NCBI GenBank assembly: GCA_051819765.1
Contig: JBNJGT010000035.1
Location: forward strand, 1 to 16,882
Source: JBNJGT01 sp051819765
GTDB lineage: Archaea > Nanobdellota > Nanobdellia > Woesearchaeales > JACJVW01
Direction: 5' to 3'
DNA length: 16,882 nucleotides
Shown here piece by piece: positions 8,327 to 14,671 of the stretch. The first letter of the stretch is position 1, and each line of letters begins with the position of its first letter. Position numbers and translations under genes: made by a program. The notes under the pieces were generated by a model that was not told where the DNA came from, did no database searches, and was given only the letters and a program-made list of their open reading frames with translations.

Positions 8327-9368
8327 AATACTCTTTTGCGGCAATCGTCCACAATTGCGGATCATTACCGCCTTTCACTGGCACACCTTTCTTGAATTCA
8401 ATTATTTCAGGATCTGTGTCAAGCAATCCGGCAACCTTCTCAGCCACTATGGCTATATCACTCATACCAAATCTACGTGCCCCGCATGAGATGATGGCTT
8501 GCTCAAAAGGCCATATTGTCTGCGTATGGTATGATTCTTCAATCTCCCCGCTGTAATGACGGCTCAGCGTAAGAAAACCATAATCGGTTTCCAACTCTTT
8601 GATACTACTCCTGATAAGCTCAAGTGCATGTTGTGACAAGTCGCCAGGTTCAAGATAATAGAGAGCATGGAGACAGTCTGAGGAAACAACACTGATAGCA
8701 CCCTTCCCATCAAGAGCTACATAGAAATTGCCAAGACCCCAATCAAACAGTGCTGAAAGACCCCCCACCATTTGGTCGATGGGCAATGAAACCCCGGGAA
8801 AATATGCCTGTATTGACCGAAGTGCACACAGATTCTGCACATGGGCCAGAGGGTAGACCACAGGATAATCAGGCTCAGCGTCACCCCTCTCAACCAGCAC
8901 TGAATCCTTCCAATAAGTTACACGCAACGCGTAGCCATCCGCATCTGCAAAGGATGGATCCTCAATGAATAGACCCCGCACATCCACATGCCGTACAATA
9001 TAATCAACCGCCTGCTGAATGTGCCCAAAATGAGCTTCAAAGAGAGATGTGTCACCCGTCCACTGCACATATCTACTATGACCTATCAAAAAAAGTGCAG
9101 TAGTATCACACCCATTGAAAGTTGTATATCGACCCCGCATGAAATAACCAGGAAACTCATGGAATATCTTCCCTGGCTCCTCACCCGTAAGCGCGTCCTG
9201 TTTCCTGCCCTGCTTCCGGGCGCAAAAGATAAGCTGGTCCCTCAGCATTTCAGGGCATTCGCAGAGCAGTGCCGAGATTATACCATCTCTTGTAAAGTTG
9301 CGTGGAAACCCAGGCAACCCCGCCTTGTACAAAGTCAAATCTCCTTCCTTGAAAGCCAAGCGTTCCAT
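8274..9368 (-). CDS. Amylo-alpha-1,6-glucosidase-like glycoside hydrolase
   Basis: 364-residue alpha/alpha-barrel hydrolase resembling the glucosidase domain of glycogen-debranching enzymes. It shows AGLPGFPRNFTRDG (16-29) with the typical Arg-Asp pair, GKIFHEFPG, TTFNGCDTTALFL (82-94), an acidic GEIEESYHTQTIWPFEQAI segment near 275-293 and the C-terminal GGNDPQLWTIAA (333-344). Debranching enzymes are usually above 600 residues, with an N-terminal domain that is absent here, so this is a stand-alone catalytic barrel. A longer reading to 9449 exists, but a TATA box at 9390-9397 sits 25-26 bases before ATG 9368 and lies inside that longer version, so 9368 is chosen. Its end overlaps the glycosyltransferase. 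Related six-hairpin families (GH15, GH63, trehalase-like) cannot be excluded. Confidence 0.82.
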   Translation of the reverse strand: MERLAFKEGDLTLYKAGLPGFPRNFTRDGIISALLCECPEMLRDQLIFCARKQGRKQDALTGEEPGKIFHEFPGYFMRGRYTTFNGCDTTALFLIGHSRYVQWTGDTSLFEAHFGHIQQAVDYIVRHVDVRGLFIEDPSFADADGYALRVTYWKDSVLVERGDAEPDYPVVYPLAHVQNLCALRSIQAYFPGVSLPIDQMVGGLSALFDWGLGNFYVALDGKGAISVVSSDCLHALYYLEPGDLSQHALELIRSSIKELETDYGFLTLSRHYSGEIEESYHTQTIWPFEQAIISCGARRFGMSDIAIVAEKVAGLLDTDPEIIEFKKGVPVKGGNDPQLWTIAAKEYFTALAAGTHQDSFSPRG

Positions 9369-9389
9369 GGAGTGCGACAAAAATTCCAC

Positions 9390-9397
9390 ATATAAAA
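9390..9397 (-). promoter_or_regulatory. TATA box of the glucosidase-like gene
   Basis: TTTTATAT on the minus strand, 25-26 bases before ATG 9368. It is back to back with the plus-strand box at 9414-9421, so two promoters share about 75 bases. Confidence 0.65.
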
Positions 9398-9413
9398 TGG
9401 TTCCGCCAAAATC

Positions 9414-9421
9414 TTTATAAC
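9414..9421 (+). promoter_or_regulatory. TATA box of the 9443 gene and radical SAM operon
   Basis: TTTATAAC, centred 25-26 bases before ATG 9443. It implies a leaderless mRNA that probably also carries the radical SAM gene starting 21 bases after the first gene ends. Confidence 0.65.
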
Positions 9422-9442
9422 CCCTGCCAGGTTCTTCCCGCC

Positions 9443-9769
9443 ATGGCACTCAAAGTCAAACCAGGCTCCACAGTGTATGTCATGGAACACCAAGTCATCA
9501 AGGAATGCTTCAACTACGAACAAATCATTGACCAGTACTGGACAGTCGCAGTGGATCGGAAGAATCGAGTACGACACAAGAACTTCGACAGCCTTGACAC
9601 TCTGTTGGAGGCCCTCAAAGGAGTCAAAAAGGCACCCATCATCGCCGCCCGCCATCCACGTTTTCAAGCAGAACAGCAGGATAAGGGATACAAGAGACGC
9701 TGCATCGAGATCGACTACGAACCGCTCACCCAGTATGGCATCAATTTTCAACGCGAAACATTTAACTAA
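9443..9769 (+). CDS. Conserved-looking small protein, function unknown
   Basis: 108-residue soluble, basic protein that I do not recognise. It begins MALKVKPGSTVYVMEHQVI, has a short basic stretch DRKNRVRHKNF, a helix LDTLLEALKGVKK, and IIAARHPRF near the middle. There is no membrane segment, signal peptide or metal motif. The start is well supported by a TATA box at leaderless distance and by C-rich codon use like its neighbours. It is followed after 21 bases by the COG1031 radical SAM gene, so the two are probably co-transcribed, and it could be a partner or substrate-binding subunit of that enzyme. This link rests only on position. Confidence 0.72.
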   Translation: MALKVKPGSTVYVMEHQVIKECFNYEQIIDQYWTVAVDRKNRVRHKNFDSLDTLLEALKGVKKAPIIAARHPRFQAEQQDKGYKRRCIEIDYEPLTQYGINFQRETFN

Positions 9770-9790
9770 TGAAACACATCTCACACGAGT

Positions 9791-11239
9791 ATGCAGACAA
9801 TTCTTGATTGCTACACCGATGAGCCCGCAGGATTAGGCGTACCTCCGTACCTGGGAACCTACCCCCGCTACATCGCAGGACAGCTTGAGAATCCATACTA
9901 CCTCACCATCGATGACCTGCGGGCGCACATCAAATATAGCACATACCCACCTGAACCAAAGCCCCATGAGAAGACAGACATCACAACCTACAATCTTACA
10001 AGGAACTTCCCAAAAATCCGGGAAATCCTTCACAAAACCACAGAACTCATAATCATCGTAGGCGTCCACACACCCGGCAAGTATCTCTCAGCAATGCCCG
10101 GCACAATAAACGAACTCCGCAGGCTCCTCAAGGATATAAAATGCAAGAAAATCCTCACGGGGCCAGCAGTCCACGGCACCCAGCTCCACGGCGGGAAACG
10201 GGCAGAAAAGATGGACGACACACTATTCCACGAGGTTCGCGCATTTGACGAGAGCTATGACACCATCAAGGATGCCGCAATCAAAGGCGCCCAGATTCTC
10301 GAGCAGATCACATATCCGCGCATCATGGAAATCGAGACAAGCAGAGGCTGCTCCCGAAACCCAGGTTGCTCCTTCTGCCTTGAACCCATCAAGAACACCC
10401 TCACCTTCAGACGAGAAGCAGATATCCTCGCAGAAGTGAAAGCTTTGCATGACCGTGGCGCACGCCATTTCAGGTTGGGCAAGCAAAGCTGCGTCTACCT
10501 CTACCCAACCATAGTCTCACTTTTGCAAAAGATCCATGAGCTTGGCGTGCAGACCCTCCACATCGATAACGCCAATCCCATCAACGTGGTCAATGACACT
10601 GACCACCAGATCACCAAAGCAATCGTCAGCTACTGCACCGAGGGCAATGTCGCAGCATTCGGCGCCGAAAGCTTTGATCCAGCAGTCGTCGAAAAAAACA
10701 ACCTCAATTCTGACCCGCACACCACGATGGAGGCCATCCGCATCCTCAACCGTTACGGCGCAGACCGCGGACCAAAAGGCCTTCCCCGATACCTTCCCGG
10801 AATCAACATCCTCTTCGGACTTGACGCCGAGACAAAAGAGACATTCCAGCACAATCATCAGGCCCTCAAGGCGATTCTCGATGAAGGCCTCCTCCTGCGC
10901 CGCATAAACATCCGCCAGGTGGTCCCCTTCGAAGGCACTCCCCTGCACCAACAAGCAGGCAACAAATACCTGAGAAAGAACAGGAGACACTACTATTCCT
11001 GGCGAAAAAAGATCAGAGAAGATATTGATTACCCCATGCTCCAGCACCTGGCACCCAAAGACTCACTTTTCCACGAAATCATCCCCGAAATCTACGACGG
11101 CAAGACCACGTTCTGCAGGCATATGGGAACCTACCCCCTCATCGTCGGAGTCAAAGAACGCCTCCCCCTCAGACAACCACGCACAGTGCAGATCACAGGC
11201 TACATGCTCAGAAGCCTCATCGGACGCGTTGTCCCATAA
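9791..11239 (+). CDS. Radical SAM protein, COG1031 type, lacking HhH tail
   Basis: 482-residue radical SAM enzyme. The N-terminus ILDCYTDEPAGLGVPPYLGT is characteristic of COG1031, an archaeal family of unknown reaction. Further signatures are SRGCSRNPGCSFCLEP with Cys187, Cys193 and Cys196 (C-x5-C-x2-C rather than the usual C-x3-C-x2-C) for the 4Fe-4S cluster, FRLGKQSCVYLY, LHIDNANPINVV, AAFGAESFDP, GLPRYLPGINILFGL and RRINIRQVVPFEGT. COG1031 members normally continue into a C-terminal helix-hairpin-helix domain. Here the protein stops just after GYMLRSLIGRVVP, before it. Two copies of the AAAAGTGAG motif lie inside it on the opposite strand (10516, 11062). It is probably in one operon with the 9443 gene. 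RNA or nucleotide modification has been suspected for this family, without proof. Confidence 0.88.
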   Translation: MQTILDCYTDEPAGLGVPPYLGTYPRYIAGQLENPYYLTIDDLRAHIKYSTYPPEPKPHEKTDITTYNLTRNFPKIREILHKTTELIIIVGVHTPGKYLSAMPGTINELRRLLKDIKCKKILTGPAVHGTQLHGGKRAEKMDDTLFHEVRAFDESYDTIKDAAIKGAQILEQITYPRIMEIETSRGCSRNPGCSFCLEPIKNTLTFRREADILAEVKALHDRGARHFRLGKQSCVYLYPTIVSLLQKIHELGVQTLHIDNANPINVVNDTDHQITKAIVSYCTEGNVAAFGAESFDPAVVEKNNLNSDPHTTMEAIRILNRYGADRGPKGLPRYLPGINILFGLDAETKETFQHNHQALKAILDEGLLLRRINIRQVVPFEGTPLHQQAGNKYLRKNRRHYYSWRKKIREDIDYPMLQHLAPKDSLFHEIIPEIYDGKTTFCRHMGTYPLIVGVKERLPLRQPRTVQITGYMLRSLIGRVVP

Positions 11240-11265
11240 GCACGCGCGCTCCTGCCAGAAAAGAT

Positions 11266-11490
11266 TCAAGCCAGCTTCTTCGTATCAGGCCCTGAATCGC
11301 TAAGAATAAGCCATAAATTAATCTCCAGCTGTAATGCCCTCACACCGGCAGCGGCACTCCGCCTGATCTCTTCACCCCCGAGAAATCCCCATAGCACAAA
11401 AATCATGATACCCACCAACCAGGCCTCAGCAGCCCAGAACCCCGAAATTGAAGACCTCAGGAGCCATACACCAAAAATCACCACTCGCAT
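11266..11490 (-). CDS. Possible small membrane protein
   Basis: An open frame of 74 residues from ATG 11490. It has hydrophobic stretches RVVIFGVWLL and AWLVGIMIFVLWGFLGG and a polar tail EINLWLILSDSGPDTKKLA. No TATA box lies at leaderless distance, and the plus strand here is C-rich, which alone can create hydrophobic antisense frames. It is the only gene candidate in the 365 bases between the radical SAM gene and the PAC2 gene. I do not recognise it and the call is weak. Confidence 0.25.
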   Translation of the reverse strand: MRVVIFGVWLLRSSISGFWAAEAWLVGIMIFVLWGFLGGEEIRRSAAAGVRALQLEINLWLILSDSGPDTKKLA

Positions 11491-11501
11491 TCTAGTGCCC
11501 A
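11487..11501 (+). repeat. 15-base direct repeat, copy 1 of 2
   Basis: GCATTCTAGTGCCCA occurs here and again at 16675-16689. Both copies are intergenic or at a gene start; the second lies between a TATA box and the ATG at 16697. An exact 15-base match is only mildly unlikely by chance in a window this size. Confidence 0.5.
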
Positions 11502-11565
11502 CAGCATAGGAGCATCCAATCCACCGCCTGAACCCTCACTTTTCCCCATTTTGGCATGAGAAACA

Positions 11566-11573
11566 TTTTTATA
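11566..11573 (+). promoter_or_regulatory. TATA box of the PAC2 gene, with SD-like GGTGA
   Basis: TTTTTATA, whose predicted start site falls near 11595. GGTGA at 11596-11600 then sits four bases before ATG 11605. Unlike its neighbours, this gene would have a very short leader with a Shine-Dalgarno-like site, which decides for ATG 11605 over TTG 11581. Confidence 0.6.
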
Positions 11574-11604
11574 CCCTGATTTGAAAGAAACACTTGGTGA
11601 TACA

Positions 11605-12327
11605 ATGGACCTTAAACTGACAAAAGAGATTTCCAATGCAACAGTAATCAGTGGTTTCCCCGGCTTCGGGCTGGTGGCCACAATAGCGACAGAATTCCTT
11701 CTTGAGCACCTGGGAGGCGAGATAATAGGCAAATACTGGTTCGAAGACCTGCCAGCATCCATCGCCATCCATGACGGAAAGGTCATAAACCCAATCACAA
11801 TCTTCTACAATGAGAAGTACAACCTGGTGATCGTCCACTCCATCAGCGGGACACAGGGGGTCGAATGGAAAGCGGCAGAACTGGTGGATGATGTGACAAA
11901 AAAGGTCAAAGCAAAGGAACTGATCAGCCTCGAGGGCGTCGGAGTAGGCAAAGGCGAGGACCAGCAAGAGTCCGAAGAGACCAAGGTCTTCCACTACACC
12001 ACCAACGAGGACACGAAAAAAGCTCTCGAAGAGAAGGGCATTCAAAGCCTCAAAGAAGGCATCATCATGGGTGTCACAGCCTCTCTCCTCCTCAAATCCG
12101 ACATTGAGAAGACCGGATTCTTTGTCGAGACCCACTCTGAACTGCCAGACAGCAAGGCCGCAGCAAAGCTCATTGAGGTCCTTGACAAACACATAGGCAT
12201 GGAGATCGACTACCAGCCCCTCCTCGATACAGCCGTCAAATTCGAGGAAAAGCTCAAAGGCATTCTCGAGAACTCCCAGAAGGCAAAGGACACCAAATCA
12301 CAAAAAGACCTGAGCTACCTCGGGTAA
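11605..12327 (+). CDS. PAC2 family protein (proteasome assembly chaperone-like)
   Basis: 240-residue member of the archaeal PAC2 family (COG1938/COG2047), related to eukaryotic proteasome assembly chaperone 2. Typical features are SGFPGFGLVATIATEFLLEH near the N-terminus, ASIAIHDGKVINPITIFYN, LVIVHSISGTQG, ISLEGVGVGKG, GIIMGVTASLLL and ETHSELPDSKAAAKLIEVLD. The last part (about 205-240) is a charged helix ending QKDLSYLG. Archaeal members are thought to help proteasome or other complex assembly; direct evidence is limited. It stands alone on its strand with its own promoter. Copies of AAAAGTGAG on the opposite strand flank it, at 11535 and 12341, the second 14 bases after the stop within a T-rich stretch that may also end transcription. 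Confidence 0.9.
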   Translation: MDLKLTKEISNATVISGFPGFGLVATIATEFLLEHLGGEIIGKYWFEDLPASIAIHDGKVINPITIFYNEKYNLVIVHSISGTQGVEWKAAELVDDVTKKVKAKELISLEGVGVGKGEDQQESEETKVFHYTTNEDTKKALEEKGIQSLKEGIIMGVTASLLLKSDIEKTGFFVETHSELPDSKAAAKLIEVLDKHIGMEIDYQPLLDTAVKFEEKLKGILENSQKAKDTKSQKDLSYLG

Positions 12328-12655
12328 CTTCTTTTTTATCCTCACTTTTCCCGAAATAATACTGCCAGGTTAATTTATTTTCTATATAGAAATAATAAAA
12401 GAGGCCCACAACTAGGGGCATAGTAGAACATATAGTTTAGAACAATATAGTAACAAGATATATACTATTAATCCTCAATAAGTTATTTTATTCTATCATA
12501 TATTATTAGCCGCGAGATTTAACACAGATTAGGCGTAACTCAAAACCCCCATTATATCTCAGAACCAGACACCACAAACAAAAAGAGGCAAAATAACCAA
12601 GTTACCATCATAAAGATGCAAATATTCATCAACAAGCCCAAAACATCTTAAAGAC
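12328..12655. other. AT-rich intergenic region
   Basis: No gene is visible. After a T-rich stretch and one AAAAGTGAG copy (minus strand, 12341), about 12370-12510 is very AT-rich. It holds TTATTTTCTATAT at 12375-12387, exactly repeated at 14445-14457, and a looser copy from 12481 (AGTTATTTTATTCTAT). Such a patch could serve in DNA opening or protein binding; no cdc6/orc1 gene is nearby to support an origin directly. Confidence 0.5.
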
Positions 12656-13054
12656 ATGGCTACCGTAGAAGAAAGGGCAAAGCTCTGCGACGGTTCACTC
12701 ATCAAACCCCAGGATCGCGAATGATTCACCGAAACAGCCACCTACCTGCGAAGCCAGAGCCCGAAATCAGGGGCGCATCCCTCAAAAAAGCCCAGAACAG
12801 CGAGATTCAGCAGTATAATGACATCGACCTCCTCATCCCAAAAGACCAGAATCCAAGGAATGACAGAAGATACGAACAGAGGGGAGACCTCATCAAGGCC
12901 CGTTACAGAACCAGTCTTACGGAAGTGTCAAGGATACACCGTTCCCAACGGCAACCGCCACTACCTGCGAGAGGACAAGCCCACTACGTGGGAACAGAGG
13001 TCGACACAGACCCAGGATCCAGTAAAAGGCCGGCAGCCACACAACCCAGAATGA
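12656..13054 (+). pseudogene. Possible decayed gene of unknown family
   Basis: ATG 12656 opens a gene-like start MATVEERAKLCDGSLIKPQD that meets TGA at 12722-12724. The same frame goes on beyond the stop as FTETATYLRSQSP. Another frame carries QQYNDIDLLIPKDQ and RYEQRGDLIKARYRTSL (about 12808-12920), and the first frame resumes with GYTVPNGNRHYLREDKPTTW (about 12930-12990). These pieces look more protein-like than the surrounding frames and could be one gene broken by a stop and frameshifts. I do not recognise the family; NDIDLLI faintly recalls nucleotidyltransferases. Non-coding DNA remains possible. Nothing is seen in 13055-13210. Confidence 0.25.
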
Positions 13055-13210
13055 CCGTTCCTTCGAAAGCCGAAGGCCAGCGTATGAACCGAAAGAGCCC
13101 ATTTCAAGGGATTTAGAGGCACAATAACCAAATTTTCTTGATTTTCCCTTCAGAAGCTCCATAGAACCCGAAATCTACCACCTCAGGCCCCTACTCGACC
13201 CCCCAAAAAG

Positions 13211-13236
13211 GTACATCTAATGATTATTAGATGTAC
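13211..13236. repeat. Perfect palindrome with dif-like layout
   Basis: Arms GTACATCTAAT and ATTAGATGTAC flank GATT. Read as a Xer site it becomes an 11-base arm GGTACATCTAA, a 6-base spacer TGATTA and an 11-base arm TTAGATGTACT, the 11-6-11 shape of dif sites, with TAA/TTA bordering the spacer as in E. coli dif. A Xer-type recombinase starts 334 bases downstream. On the minus strand the hairpin is followed by CTTTTT, so it could instead be a terminator of the 43-residue gene that ends at 13347. Function is inferred from shape and context only. Confidence 0.55.
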
Positions 13237-13346
13237 TTTCGCCCAAAACCCAAGATTCTGGCCGCAAAATTGCCCAAATTTGAACGATCTCACCATAGTA
13301 AGAACAATTCCTCCCCAGAATAAGAACGTCCAAAATTAGCCAAAAA

Positions 13347-13478
13347 TCAAAGCTCCACGGCTTCAGCCTCATAGTCCAAGTCAGATGAGTCATGCGAAGA
13401 AAAAATCTCCGCACAAAGCTCATCCACATACGCATAGAACTTCTCAAGTTCCTGCGGTGTTATGTCCCCCACACCCAT
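13347..13478 (-). CDS. 43-residue acidic protein, unknown function
   Basis: A complete short gene with ATG at 13478 and TGA at 13347-13349. It encodes a very acidic protein that begins MGVGDITPQELEKFYAYVDE and ends DYEAEAVEL. The first half looks like an amphipathic helix and the tail is rich in Asp, Glu and Ser; there is one Cys. The minus-strand box at 13501-13508 lies 26-27 bases before the ATG, the same leaderless arrangement as the large genes here, which is the main reason to trust it. It is divergent from the Xer recombinase and lies between that gene and the dif-like palindrome, so a role with the recombinase is possible but unproven. Confidence 0.65.
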   Translation of the reverse strand: MGVGDITPQELEKFYAYVDELCAEIFSSHDSSDLDYEAEAVEL

Positions 13479-13500
13479 GCAGACTATTGCACAAGGAGAT

Positions 13501-13508
13501 TATTTAAA
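13501..13508 (-). promoter_or_regulatory. TATA box of the 43-residue gene
   Basis: TTTTAAATA on the minus strand, centred 26-27 bases before ATG 13478. It stands back to back with the recombinase promoter at 13540-13547. Confidence 0.6.
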
Positions 13509-13539
13509 AGTATCCCCCACAGGACATCCGCAAAGAATA

Positions 13540-13547
13540 TTTATATA
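13540..13547 (+). promoter_or_regulatory. TATA box of the Xer recombinase gene
   Basis: TTTATATA, centred 26-27 bases before the ATC at 13570. The predicted first transcribed base is the A of that codon. GTGCGTCTAATG at 13554-13565, between box and start, matches 10 of 12 bases of the dif-like arm GTACATCTAATG, so the recombinase might bind its own promoter. Confidence 0.6.
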
Positions 13548-13569
13548 CCAAAAGTGCGTCTAATGTTGC

Positions 13570-14385
13570 ATCGACCCACTCAAGAAACTAGAGGTTGAGC
13601 TTCGCCTCAGAGGATTCTCGAAAAGAACCATTGATAGCTATACAACCCATACACGACAATTTCTCGAGTTTCAGCCCGATCCAGCCGCCGCGACCAAGGA
13701 TGATGTCAAAGCATTCATCGTGGACCTCATGGGTGAGAAGAACTACAGCTCAGCAAGCATCAATCTTGTCGTAGCGGCACTCAAGTTTTTCTTCGAGTCA
13801 GTCATGGAAAAGGATATCGCAAACATCAAGCCCCCAAAGCTTGAGAAAAAGCTCCCACACGTCCTCACGAAGGAAGAGATCAAAGCCCTCATCGCCGCAC
13901 CGAGAAACTTCAAGCACCGCCTGCTGATCGAGTTCATGTACTCATCAGGCCTGCGAGTCAGCGAATGCGTCGCAATCAAGGTCGAGGACCTTAACCTCGA
14001 AGACAGAGTAGGCAAAGTCACCAAGGGAAAAGGCAACAAAGGACGCCACATCATCCTCTCCAAAACCTTGATCGAACATATAAGAAGATACATATCCACG
14101 AGAAAGAACCCAAGCTCCTACCTCTTTGAGACCAAAAAAAGCCACATCAGCATCCGGCAGGCCCAAAAGATAGTCTCAGAAGCCAAGAAGAAAGCAGGCA
14201 TACAAAAACGCGTTTTCTGCCACGCCCTCAGGAGCAGCTTTGCAACACACCTTCTGGAGGCTGGAACCGACATCCGGGTCATCCAGGAGCTTCTCGGCCA
14301 TACGAATCTTGCAACCACCCAGCGCTACACGCAGGTGAGCACAGAATTCATGAAAACTGTGGAAAGCCCACTGGATCGGCTCTGA
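13570..14385 (+). CDS. xerA: Xer-type tyrosine recombinase, apparent ATC start
   Basis: Site-specific tyrosine recombinase of the archaeal XerA type, 271 residues counted from ATC 13570, the usual length. The core-binding domain begins DPLKKLEVELRLRGFSKRTI and runs to about 95. The catalytic domain has SSGLRVSE (Arg129), GKGNKGR (Lys157 or Lys154), HALRSSFATHLL (His218, Arg221), LLGHTNL (His244) and TQRYTQVS (Tyr253), so all catalytic residues are present. No ATG, GTG or TTG lies in frame between the TAA at 13561 and GTG 13720, which would remove most of the core-binding domain. The TATA box predicts a leaderless start exactly at ATC 13570, where related proteins would have ATG. This is either a rare start codon, a start-lost allele or a sequencing error. 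Such enzymes resolve chromosome dimers at dif or move integrated elements. Confidence 0.85.
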   Translation: MDPLKKLEVELRLRGFSKRTIDSYTTHTRQFLEFQPDPAAATKDDVKAFIVDLMGEKNYSSASINLVVAALKFFFESVMEKDIANIKPPKLEKKLPHVLTKEEIKALIAAPRNFKHRLLIEFMYSSGLRVSECVAIKVEDLNLEDRVGKVTKGKGNKGRHIILSKTLIEHIRRYISTRKNPSSYLFETKKSHISIRQAQKIVSEAKKKAGIQKRVFCHALRSSFATHLLEAGTDIRVIQELLGHTNLATTQRYTQVSTEFMKTVESPLDRL

Positions 14386-14639
14386 GCATGACCTAAAGGA
14401 CAAGACGACCTATATTTTTTATGTAAAAATAAGCTAACAAAGAGTTATTTTCTATATTGACAAATAATATAATAATATATTTTAAAATAAATCATAATAT
14501 CACTGTTAAACTATAGCTGAAAACATATTTCAAATCAATTTCAAAGGAAAGAACAGCATAATAAATAGAGAATGTTAAATAGAGAATATAGAATTATAAA
14601 ACAATCCAAGGACAGCAAAAAATACCCGAAAAGTGAGAG

Positions 14640-14655
14640 TTTCCCGAGAGGGAAA
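14640..14655. promoter_or_regulatory. Inverted repeat before the wHTH promoter
   Basis: TTTCCC-GAGA-GGGAAA, a perfect 6-base inverted repeat between an AAAAGTGAG copy and the TATA box at 14664. Its position suggests an operator, perhaps for autoregulation by the winged-helix protein encoded just downstream. Confidence 0.4.
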
Positions 14656-14663
14656 GAACAATA

Positions 14664-14671
14664 TTTTTATA
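14664..14671 (+). promoter_or_regulatory. TATA box of the wHTH regulator gene
   Basis: TTTTTATA, centred about 27 bases before ATG 14695. It decides for this start over ATG 14572, which would put the box inside the gene. Confidence 0.7.

Noticed and set aside
9369..9449. 27-residue N-terminal extension of the glucosidase-like protein
   Set aside because: It covers its own likely TATA box and runs into the opposite gene's start; ATG 9368 fits better.
10517..11047. Minus-strand open frame of 176 codons opposite the radical SAM gene
   Set aside because: It is antisense to conserved COG1031 sequence, with no family signature.
11569..12192. Long minus-strand open frame of 207 codons opposite the PAC2 gene
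   Set aside because: It is a shadow of a recognised family gene; its Phe/Leu/Val-rich content comes from the C-rich plus strand and it has no promoter.
12341..12349. CTCACTTTT as a simple T-tract terminator
   Set aside because: It suits the copy after the PAC2 gene, but the other copies lie inside genes, and the right-hand copies are in the opposite orientation relative to transcription.
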